Assembly: GCF_949987535.1 (NCBI RefSeq)
Contig: NC_080075.1
Span: 58,563,636 to 58,627,635, forward strand
Direction: 5' to 3'
From: Balaenoptera acutorostrata
Lineage: Eukaryota > Chordata > Mammalia > Artiodactyla > Balaenopteridae
Length of the DNA: 64,000 nucleotides
The notes under the pieces were generated by a model, which saw only the letters and a program-made list of their open reading frames with translations, did no database searches and was not told the origin of the DNA. The position numbers and the translations under genes were made by a program. This document shows, piece by piece, positions 55,368-64,000 of this stretch (the stretch's first letter is position 1; each line of letters begins with the position of its first letter).

Positions 55368-57019
55368 TTTTTGTTACCTAGACCTGGAGAGCTGCCTAAT
55401 CTGCCTCATCTGTGGCTTAGGACTTGGGGGGGTGGGTGGGCAGAAATTGTAAGGGTTTTGAAGATATTGTTAGTGGAAGCCTGATGGCCCTCAAGGAGGC
55501 TGCTGGTGAAGGCTTAAAGGAAAGTGAGGAAAACGTTGTTAGAGTCACAGGAAAGGGGATCTTTATTATGTAGTAGAGGCAAATTTAGCAACATTGTCAC
55601 TTGAAGTGATGTGGGCAGTAGAAAATGTACCTAATGAGCCAACGATTTGGGCTAAGAAGATTTTTAAGCAGAATGTTGAAAGTGCCAATTGGGTTATTTT
55701 AGCTGCATATGATAAAGATGGAGAAAGATGAGTTAAAAAGGAAACTCTAATTTTTAAACAAAATTTATAGGAAATATAAAAAAGCCAGGAATTTGTTGGG
55801 TTTGCAAGTAAATCTTGTTTCTCATTCTCAGACTTCCAGATAGCAAAAAATTCTCAAAGTATGAAAGGACTTTAAGACAAAGATAAAATCCAGAGTGGGA
55901 CTCTAAGAAACCTCAGAAAGACCTAATCCTTCATAAAATATTTCCAATAGACAAAGGCCCTCTAAATATTTCAAGAGTATGCCTCACAGATTCTCTTCAT
56001 TAAACAATAAGGTTTCTAAGAACCTTAAGGGGATTATCCTTCTTGACAGCCTCACAAAGTTTCTAGGTAGAGAAGAGCTGATCTCTATGATATTTGTGTG
56101 TAGCTTTTGACTAATGGAGTGAACCTCAACAGGATCCATCGGAAACCCACGAAGTTTTAAACAGAATTATATAGGCAGAAGCACAATCAGCTTGGACTAA
56201 AAGGGACAGAGTAGAACAAAATGACCCCCTTCCAATTGTTTTTGGACTTTGGGCTCCCAAATTCTGTGGAAAGGAAGAAAGCTGAGAAAACTGCTCAGTT
56301 GTCACAAAAAAAAAAAAAGCCATTTTTTTAATAGAAAAGAAAGGAAGATTAAGAAAGTGGAACCAAGAACCCAGAGGATAGATCCAAGAGCCACAGAGAA
56401 ATATCCCCAGGCAGTAGAACTGAGCTCTAATCAAGAAATTGGCCATATGTGCCTGGCTGAATTTCAAAATTGCTATGGACTAGTGACCCCTAAATGCCTC
56501 CTTCTCTGCACATTTTTTTTTTACAAAGATTTATTTATTTATTTGTTTGTTTATTTATTTGGCTGTACCAGGAACGTGGGACTTTTTTTTTTTTTTTTAG
56601 TTGCAGCATGGGGGATCTAGTTCCCCGACCAGGGATCGAACCCAGGCCCCCTGCGTTGGGAGCGTGGGGTCTTAACCACCAGACCGCCAGGGAAGTGCCT
56701 GCCCATTTTGAATGAGAGCATTTATAGTGGTTCTCCTATGCCTTTTCCGTTATTGTGTGTTGGGTGTGCATGGGTGAGATAACTTGTCTCTTTAGCTCAC
56801 AAGTCTTTAGGTAAAGAAGAATAGTACTCAAGGAGCTGTGCCTGAGGAATTGCCTCTGAGGACCCTCCTCCATAGCTGGGTGATTTAGATGACAAGAATC
56901 TAGACCTCTAGCCTAAACCTGAGGCCATAGTAGTTGAGACTTTGGGGGGATCACTCGAAGCAAGTGAGTGTATTTTGCATGTAGGAGGAATGAAATTAAC
57001 TGATGTGCAGAGGATAGAC
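55368..57019 (+). mobile_element. MaLR internal region, decayed
   Basis: 'gtaagggttttgaagatattgttagtggaagcctgatggccctcaaggagg' onward to 'gtattttgcatgtaggaggaatgaaatt'. Non-autonomous retroelement body with no surviving open frame. Interrupted by SINE copy M. Confidence 0.82.
56517..56698 (-). mobile_element. Short CHR-type SINE (copy M) inside the MaLR element
   Basis: A minus-strand short form: (TTTA)n tail complement, a second T-run and 'ccccgaccagggatcgaacccaggccccctgcg ... gaccgccagggaag'. The flanks CTGCACATTTT (56506-56516) and CTGCCCATTTT (56699-56709) form an 11-bp duplication with one mismatch. Confidence 0.92.
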
Positions 57020-57560
57020 TATGGTGGTTTTAAACATGGCTCAAATTTGTTGACACATTTCCTACCAAGAAATGGAATTGATGTCCCCTCCCCCATGTTG
57101 GGGTAAGCCTTTGTCTTAAGTAGAATATGGCAGAAATGACATTGCATGGCTTCCAAGGCTAGGTTAGGAAAGGTGTCACAGCCTCTGTCTTGCTCTCTCA
57201 GGACACATGTGTTTGGATTTCTGAGTTGCCATGGAAGAAGTCCAGCTATTCTGAAGCTGCCACGTTGGAGAGCTCATGTGGAAAGGTCATAGAGAGTTAG
57301 AGATGCCCCAGGATCCCCACTCTTCCAGCCCCCACTTGTTTGCATCCTCACAGCCCAGGTGCCAGATATATTAGTGAAGAAGCCCGTAAGCCTACCCTAG
57401 CCTCAGTCACAGTCTGATTACAATCTCATGAGACCCCAAGCCAGAACTTCCCAGCTGAGTTACTTGTTTCCTGAGCCACAGAATCTGGGAATGGTAATAA
57501 ACCTTTTTTTTTTTTTTAAGCCACTAAGCTTTAGGGTGGTTTGTAACTCAACGATAGATA
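57020..57560 (+). mobile_element. MLT1-type 3' LTR of the MaLR element
   Basis: 'tatggtggttttaaacatggctcaaatttgttgacacatttcctacc', 'tagaatatggcagaaatgacattgcatggcttccaaggctagg', ending 'aagccactaagctttagggtggtttgtaactcaacgatagat'. Confidence 0.88.
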
Positions 57561-57561
57561 A

Positions 57562-57690
57562 CCTTTTTAAGTAACCTTTTCGTTATCTATAAATAGGGCT
57601 AATGATAATACCTACTTCAAAGGAGGGTAAATGAGTAAGAAGTAAATAGTTAACATTTGTGAAGCACTAAGCTGGGGTATGGTGTGAACC
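57562..57690 (+). mobile_element. MIR SINE, right half
   Basis: 'cgttatctataaatagggctaatgataatacctacttcaaaggagggtaaatgag...gtgaagcactaagctggg' continues the MIR broken at 54830. About 20 bases of the MIR middle are missing or scrambled at the junction. Confidence 0.85.
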
Positions 57691-57954
57691 TAACACTCCA
57701 TGAATGTTACTTATCCTTTACAGAGCTTCTCAGGGCTGTTATCCTGAATGATCAAACAAAAGTGAACCAAACAAAAGTGATATTTAGTTTAAGTTTCCTC
57801 CATTCAAGAAGGAAATGTTTGCCTGACTGTTTGCCTGACAATGTATATTTGTTCAATAAGTGAAAAAGAAGAAAAGAAAAAAAAAGGAACTTTTTTGGGG
57901 GGTAACGGGTCACCAAAGATGGCGCTTCCTTATGTTCATTGCCTTGTAGAGTTC
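57691..57954. other. Unassigned sequence
   Basis: No gene or confident repeat. Confidence 0.4.
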
Positions 57955-58484
57955 CCGCCCACACTGAATCCGGTCTGGGACCGCAACTCACCTTAACCAT
58001 AGAATACGGCCAAAGTGGCGCTGCATCAGTGTGGTCCTAAGCTTTAGTGAGGTGTAGGGGCTTCCACTTTTGCACTTTTTTGGGAGTGCTGTGCTGTCAT
58101 GTAAGAAGTCTAGTACCCTGCTGGAGAATTCCATGTGGAGAGGAAACCTGGAAACACCACATGGAGAGGGAGAGACCCTGAGAGTAGATGGAGACAGAGG
58201 GAATCCCAGCAATCCTAGAGTCCCAGCTGAGTCCAGCCTTCCAGGGTCCTGGCCAGGGTGCCAGACACGAGAGTCGGCCATCTTGACTCAGCCAGTCCAG
58301 TCAAGTGCCCAGATGACTGCCATCCCAGGTGCCATCTGGCTGTAAGCAGCACGAGAGACCCCCAGTGAGATCAATAGAAGAACTAACCAGGCAACTAATA
58401 AAATCTTGAGAGATGATAAGTGTTTGTTGTTCATTTAAAGCCACTACGTTTTAGAGTGGTTTGCTACGTTGCAGTAGATAACCA
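57955..58484 (+). mobile_element. MLT1-type MaLR solo LTR
   Basis: 'gcttccacttttgcacttttttgggagtgctgtgctgtcatgtaagaagtctagtaccctgctgg', 'ccacatggagagggagagaccctgagag' and the end 'aagccactacgttttagagtggtttgctacgttgcagtagataac' define an MLT1 LTR. Confidence 0.88.
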
Positions 58485-58560
58485 AAAAGGAAGTGCCCAG
58501 GACAGTGCCTGGCATAGAGTAGGTACTCAATAAATATTGCTGACTAAATGAATGAACCTC
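58485..58560 (+). mobile_element. L2 LINE 3' terminus
   Basis: 'cccaggacagtgcctggcatagagtaggtactcaataaatattgctgactaaatgaatga' is the L2 3' end. Confidence 0.92.
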
Positions 58561-58829
58561 TTCATTCTTTTCCTGGGGCTTGGTGCTCTGAGATGCCTCC
58601 CAGCCCACTGCTCGGCCTTCTGCCTCTGCCTTGTCTTATGGCCTAGGGACGAGTGGGGCTGAAGTAAAACGGGGACTCCTGTTGGGCTCTTGGGTGCACA
58701 AAAGCCTGAAATGAAAGTTTCCTTTGTGAGAAAATCCCAGCCTGTAGATCTTTAAGGCAATGTTTTCCCACTTCTTGGTATAACGGGAGCAGGTCTTCTA
58801 TATTTGCAAAGAGGAAAGAAGAGAGAAAC
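58561..58829. other. Unique sequence
   Basis: No gene or repeat seen. Confidence 0.4.
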
Positions 58830-59015
58830 GGCTCTGGAGTCCATCTACCCTGGGTTTGATTTCCTGCTCCTCCATATCCTGACTAGGTGGCAGTGAACTG
58901 CTGATTTAACCGACTTCCTTATCTGCAAAATGGGCTCAAGATCAAGGCTTCAGTGCAAAGAGTCAACGTGCCATTCTCTGTACAGCGCCTGGAGCACAGT
59001 AGGCACCATAGAGCT
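58830..59015 (+). mobile_element. MIR SINE
   Basis: 'gctctggagtccatctaccctgggtttgatttcctgctcc ... gacttccttatctgcaaaatgggctcaagatc ... acagcgcctggagcacagtaggcacc' follows MIR end to end. Confidence 0.88.
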
Positions 59016-59019
59016 GTGA

Positions 59020-59340
59020 GTGCGTCTAAACGTGGGTAAATCTCAGACATGATGCGGAGCAAAATACGCCCATGGCCAGAGCACATACTATTTGCCATTC
59101 CAGTTAAATGAAGTCCCCAAACGGGCAAAATTAATTGACAGTAAGAGAAAAAAATTTCTGAGAGTGGTTACCACTGACGGGATGGGTATTGACTGTGGAG
59201 GGGCTCCAGGGAAAATTCTGGAGTATTTGAAATGTTCCATATTTGGATCCAGGTGATGTACATATATAAAATTCATCGAGCCATACCATTTAAAATTAAT
59301 ACACTTCGCTGTCTGTATCTTAATAAAGAAGTTGAAAAAG
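59020..59340 (+). mobile_element. Old L1 LINE 3' region
   Basis: 'agcacatactatttgccattccagttaaatgaagtccccaaacgggcaaa', 'agagtggttaccactgacgggatggg' and 'catttaaaattaatacacttcgctgtctgtatcttaataaagaagtt' are old L1 3' UTR. Confidence 0.82.
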
Positions 59341-60499
59341 TGTTAGTGTATCATCCCTTCACTCAGGAGTGATCTTTAGGAATTTCCTAACTCCCAGGCC
59401 TTTTGCCCCCCACCATGGGGCTGTCTATCCTTCCCTGCTCGGCCCCAAGTCCACGCTGAGAACAGCCTTGAGTAACGTTATCCTAGAGCTTGGCATGAGC
59501 CGGCTGCCACTGCCAGGCTTGGCATGGGGCTGATTCCAGGATGGGGACTGAGCTGGGAGATGTGATCTTGGGACAGGCTCTGGGGCTCCACGAGACCTGA
59601 TGGGGGAGTCCTGCTTCAAGATCGCTGGGGAAGCGGCTGTGGGGTCCTAGATACCCTTGGGTGCTCATGAGTGGGAAGGGGGTCTTACCACCCACCAACG
59701 AAGAGCTGGGGGCTTTGAGAGGGCTGCAGAGTGTTTGGAATAAGTGAGCGACAGGAGCACGTCCTTGGCACGGTGGGCCCGGTTCCTGGAAGGAAAGCCT
59801 GGACGGGTGGGCGCCGAGGGCGTCCAGACTGGGCAGAAATAAAGAGCTCGTTCTGCTCACAAGCCTGCTATTTGAGGACTGGAGCCATGACGTCCCTCAG
59901 AGTTTCCATTCTCTGCGCTGCAGCTGTTGGTTACGTGTTTCATTCAAAATGCTTTGCAGGAAGCAGCAGGCTCCACATTCCAGGGCTTTTAGTCATTTTT
60001 TTTCTCTCAGAGCTTTGGGGCTGGGATTAGAACGTTCTTCAAACCACACTGTCCTCGGCTGGACTCCCAAGAGGAAGTGGGTGGGTCCCTGGGGAATGAG
60101 AACATGGGTCCCACTTCAGGGATGGAAAGAAAAAAAGATTAAGGCCAGCACAAGTAAACTCCTAGAGAGATGGCTGACCTGGGGCCCACGTAGGATAAGG
60201 GGCGGAAGCCTGAGGGTGGCGACTCTTGCCTCCCCAGCCATGGGCCACAAGACACTTGGGGTCTCTGGCCCACGTGTGTGTGTGTGTGTGGCGTGTGGTG
60301 TGAGACAGAACTGAGTTGGTGGAGCGTTTCATCCTGAGGGACCCACACACTCAGCCCCTTGCTTTGGTTACTGCCCTCAGGCCAGGGAGAACGTGACATG
60401 GGGCTTCACTTGCTGCAGGGGTGGGTGGTGACATATGTTTGGATTTGAGGCAGAGAGAGAAGCACTTTAGCAAATGGACCCCACAGATACACGAACCCA
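59341..60499. other. Unique GC-rich sequence
   Basis: A short (GT)n patch lies at 60273-60300. No supported gene. Confidence 0.45.
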
Positions 60500-60690
60500 G
60501 AGGAACCACGACAAATGCTTGCTAAGTGGCTGCTATGTTCCTGGCACTGGGCCGGGTGTTGGCAATACAACAGGGTACAAGATGGAATCCAACCCTGCCC
60601 TCACAGTAAGGCCTGGGAAATATGGCCTGGAAGGTGTCCACTGGGATAAGGGGGAGACAGCGATTAAAGGAGTGGGGCCCGGTAGAGGCC
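60500..60690 (-). mobile_element. L2 LINE 3' region
   Basis: 'gacaaatgcttgctaagtggctgctatgttcctggcactgggccgggtgttggcaatacaacagggtacaagatgg' is the reverse-complement L2 3' end. Confidence 0.75.
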
Positions 60691-60989
60691 AGATTCTGGC
60701 GGGCGGAGAGGAGGCGAGTGTGGATGGCCACCAGAGATCATGTAGACGGTGCGGTGCAGAGCAGGGCAGAGCCCAGCAGAGACCTGGGTGGGATGGGCTG
60801 GTTGAAGCTCTGGAAGCCGGAAGGTGATAATACGAGCAGAGCCCCAGCGGTCCCGAAGCAGGACTCCCCCCTCAGTCTTGAAAAGCCCCAGAGCCTGTCC
60901 CAAAAGGAGGAGGAAAGAAGGGCCAGGGGTTCCCAGGCAGCCACCCTGTCAAGTGCCACCCTTTCCTCTGGGGCAGAGGGAAGGAAGTC
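60691..60989. other. Unique sequence
   Basis: No gene seen. The first part may still be decayed L2. Confidence 0.4.
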
Positions 60990-61190
60990 CTGTGATAAGA
61001 GCTTAGTCCAGCATTTAGACGAAAATGCCAAAGTGCTTTGGCTCCCTGGGTGTAGGCAGATTCAAAATATTCCCGCCTGAGATTTCTCATCCTAATCCAT
61101 GCATATGAGGCGATATCAAGCCCCTGATTCTGTAACATTGTATGGAAAATGATTTTTAAAACCCAATTAAGGTTTTGAATCAGTCAGCTT
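60990..61190. promoter_or_regulatory. Candidate conserved non-coding block
   Basis: AT-rich unique sequence in a GC-rich setting. Motifs include CCTAATCC (OTX/PITX type, about 61092), ATGCATAT (octamer-like, about 61100), CCAATTAAGG (about 61164), and GTTAATCA near the right edge. No recognised repeat up to about 61190. Function not shown. Confidence 0.3.
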
Positions 61191-61194
61191 TGAG

Positions 61195-61685
61195 TTAATC
61201 AAAAGGGAGATTATCTGGTAGATGCGCCTAATCTAATCACTCGGGCCCTTTAAAAGCAGAGAGCTTTCTCTGGCTGGTGGCAGGAAAGGAAGTCACAGAT
61301 TTGAAGCATGGGGGGTTGGTTCCATGTACCTTTGACGACTTGAAGATGGAGGGGACCACATGGAAGAGGCCTAAGAGAGAGCATCTTCTAGGAGCTGAGA
61401 GGGACCCCTGGTTGACAACCAGCAAGAAAAGAGCGCCTCAGTCGTACAACCACAGGAGCAGAGTTCTGTTACAATTAAAATGAACTTGGGAGCAGATTCT
61501 TTCCCAGAAGTTCTAGACACCAGCCCAGCCAGCTCACACCTTGATTTTGGCCTTGCCAGACCTGAGCAGAGTCCAGCTGAGCCCACCTGAACGTCTTACC
61601 TACAGAACTGAGATAATTAACGGGTACTGTATTAAGCTGCTAACACTGCGGTAATTTGTTTTGCAGCAACAGAGAACGAATACAC
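61195..61685 (+). mobile_element. ERVL/MaLR-class LTR
   Basis: 'gggagattatctggtagatgcgcctaatctaatcactcgggccctttaaaagcagagagc', 'agtcacagatttgaagcatgg', 'caccttgattttggccttgccagacc', ending 'ggtaatttgttttgcagcaacagagaacgaata'. An LTR of the ERVL/MaLR class; subfamily uncertain. Confidence 0.75.
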
Positions 61686-62389
61686 TTCCACTTTTTTGTT
61701 TCATCCCGAGAAGGTCCTGAGGAGGGTCTGACGACTCCTCCTTTGCAGACAGGGCAGGCTGGATGCATGTGTCCAGGCTGCGGCCCAGCTGAACGGCCAC
61801 ACGTGAACAGCAGGCACTCGGCCTTGGCCAAGGAGGTCTTGTCTTCCCACTGAGGAGGGAGGGGGAGGGCTGCATCTTACACTCCCCTTTATGAGAACCA
61901 CCCAGCGGCTCCTTCCATGCCACAGACTGCAGGCTGCAAAGCTGCCCCAGCCCTGCATTCCCTGCAGAAAAGCAGAGCTCTGGGCGGAAACCAGAGAAGG
62001 GCAGTGACCTCGCCCTCCCCCTTCTTCTCAGATGACAAGTCTGGGCTCTGTCAAGGCAAGACACAGGAGCTGGGATGCAAGGAGCAATAAAGTTCAGCTG
62101 CACCCTTCCCCACCCCCATAAAAAGCCTTCTCTGACTGCTTGGGATTGGGATTTTTTAATTTTATACTTGCTTCCTTAATAATTTGTTGGACACAGAGTC
62201 AGGTACCCCTGGGAGTCCAGAAATGTTTGCAAGGAGGAAGGTTATGTTTCTGCTTTATTGATGAAAAAAGCCCTATTGAAGGATTTCTCGTTCCCACATG
62301 AGGCCTTTTCTCAAAATCTTCTCTGATTCTTCCCAGATGGTGTCCAGCTCTCTCCCCGCAGCCCCTGGCAGGGTGGGGCTTCAGAAAGT
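61686..62389. other. Unique sequence, no gene seen
   Basis: No supported gene or repeat. 62125-62200 may be an L2 scrap. Confidence 0.4.
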
Positions 62390-62495
62390 AGGAGGGTTTT
62401 GTGTGTGACAGACCTGGGATCTCAGCTCTATCACTTAACCCTCTGAGGGGAGGGTACGGGGTGGGCATGGTCCTGAGCCTCAGTTTCTTCCCATA
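62390..62495 (+). mobile_element. MIR SINE remnant
   Basis: 'gtgacagacctgggatctcagctctatcacttaacc ... gagcctcagtttcttcccata' is a gapped MIR. Confidence 0.6.
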
Positions 62496-64000
62496 GGACG
62501 TGAGCCAAGAAATACACACAAGGTGCCTGGTGGGCAAGAAGGAAGGAATAAATATTGTCTTCCTTATTGCCTGCTTTATCCCAACACAACAGCTATCTTG
62601 GAAACAAAATTTTTTTTTGACAACCAGAAGTTTAATTCTGGTGGGTGATAGGCGGGCCTGGTTGGCCAGCAGCAAAAGTCTTCAGTCAGCAGAGTTTGCC
62701 TTTGTGCTCCACCTTCTCAAAGCCACTTCCTCTCTCTCTATCCTGTTTCCTCGTTTCAGGCCCTGCCTGGCCAGATCCCAGGGCCCTGGGGGTGGACACG
62801 CTGGGAAGCCTTTGAAAGCCTCTCAGTCGGGTGTTGGTGAGGGCGGCAGAGCCTCGGTCTGGGGACTGACTGTCGGAATCCCAGGCTCAGGGCAGGCAGG
62901 CTGGCGGGGAGGGTATTTTGGGGCAGGGGAGGGGGTGCGAGGTCCCTCCAGGGTCTGTCTGGTGGGCACCGTGACACGTGGTTGCGCGAGTCTCCCTCCT
63001 GCTTGGTTCTCTCAACTGCAGGTTTGGAGGTTTGATTTAAAGCCTCTTAGATGGAGGTTTTGCTGCCAAGGAAGCTCTGGCGGAAAATCAGCTCACTTTC
63101 ACCTTTTCAAAGTTTCCATGGTGAGGACTGAGCTGAGGGGGTCCTGAGACAGAGGATGGGGTTGTCACGTGTTTTTCGGTGGGGGGGGGTCGGTGGGAGG
63201 CGAAAGGAGCTTCAGGGTCTGGGCCCTGGGACATGGGCCCCACAGCAAGGAGGAAGGTGAAGGAAGGAGGAGGCGGGGTGACTGTTTGATCTTCCCTGCC
63301 GAGGAGGTGGAGGCCTCGGGGCATTGCAAGAGCGAGGATATTTCAGGGCCCCTGCAAGTCCCTGGGTGTTGGGAGCAAACCTGGTTCCTCACAGGGTTGC
63401 CTTCTGGGGCAGAGGCTGAAGGAGGTGCCAGCTGGGCATCGGTGGAACAGGATCTGCTGCCCCGCCTGGGATGTCGAGGCTGGGGCCAGGCACTGCCCTC
63501 AGCCGCCTCCTCCCTCCTCCCCAGGCTGTGGGCTCAAAGCTGAGCCAAGCATGAGACAGACGGCCTCTCTCCGCCTCTCTGTTCCCACCCCCATCCTGAC
63601 GGGGTCTGGTTTTCATCACCCATTAATCACCGAAGCTTCCTACGGCCTGTGTCTGTCTGTCCACACTCACCAGCCCCCTGGGCCCTGGGGGGATGGATAG
63701 ACAGACAGGCAGATGGTCTCTGACTTGGGGAAATTTAGAGTCACGCCGGGGGTTGCTCCCTGCTCCGAGGCAGGGGAGAGGCGTGCTTCCTGAGCTTGTT
63801 AGGTCACCCTCACCCCCAGCCCGGCCACCTCACCCCAGCAGCAGGCGGCAGGGGCCATTCGCTGTCCTGTTCACCAGGAAGGAAATGGGTTGGAGGGCTG
63901 AGGAATTCTAATTAAGCTTCCCCAGCTGGCAGCCCGGCTGGCGGGTGAGAACTGGCACCTCCAGCCCCACTAGAGTTGGTGCCAGCCCTGTTCGGCCTGG
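62496..64000. other. Unique GC-rich sequence to the window end
   Basis: No supported gene. A G-run lies at 63180-63190 (G-quadruplex candidate). ATTA cores at 63622-63627 and CTAATTAAG at 63908-63916 sit in otherwise GC-rich unique DNA. Frames here show no recognisable protein family. Confidence 0.45.

Noticed and set aside
51850..58484. Possible intact endogenous viral genes in the MLT1/MaLR cluster
   Set aside because: MaLR elements are non-autonomous, and every internal frame seen is short and broken.

Overview
The window is nuclear DNA from a mammal, most likely a whale or dolphin (Cetacea; a hippopotamus is the main alternative). The strongest sign is at least 13 tRNA-derived SINEs of the CHR type, with GGTTCGA-type B boxes, a repeated 'CCACAACTACTGA' body and AAATA-rich tails. 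No ruminant Bov-tA or BovB repeats and no primate Alu were seen. Older eutherian repeats (MIR, L2, MER20, MER5, MaLR/MLT1, old L1) fill much of the rest.

No intact protein-coding gene, spliced exon set, tRNA, rRNA, CRISPR array or bacterial-type feature could be supported. All long open frames lie in repeats or GC-rich unique DNA, or are shadows. The only clear gene-derived sequences are two dead retrocopies: RPL17 (about 13.9-14.5 kb), and a 5'-truncated RPL23A copy (31.17-31.60 kb) flanked by a perfect 13-bp target-site duplication. The window therefore reads as intergenic or large-intron sequence.

Layout. 0-5 kb is mostly unique, with two look-alike MEF2/E-box modules. 5-16 kb is repeat-rich (MIR, L1 with an expanded TA tract, SINEs, the RPL17 copy, a 462-bp TA-flanked miniature transposon). 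16-28 kb is mixed unique and L2/MIR sequence, with a CpG-rich block near 22.3-22.7 kb. At 28.1-28.3 kb is a short unique block with paired TCF/LEF-type motifs and CAGCTG boxes. 28-38 kb is repeat-rich: L1s, the RPL23A copy, a Tigger-like MITE, and a MaLR internal region between two unlike LTRs. 38-50 kb is mostly unique and ends in the clearest CpG island (49.29-49.86 kb), which carries several homeodomain-type ATTA cores. 50-59 kb contains L1s and a nearly complete MLT1 provirus-like element that split an older MIR and was later hit by a SINE. 59-64 kb is unique GC-rich DNA with a possible conserved AT-rich block at 61.0-61.2 kb.

The most interesting candidates are regulatory: the duplicated MEF2/E-box modules at 2.35-2.44 and 3.98-4.04 kb, the 28.1-kb block and the 49.5-kb CpG island. 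Repeat family names come from recognition by eye, without a database search, and subfamily names and edges are approximate.
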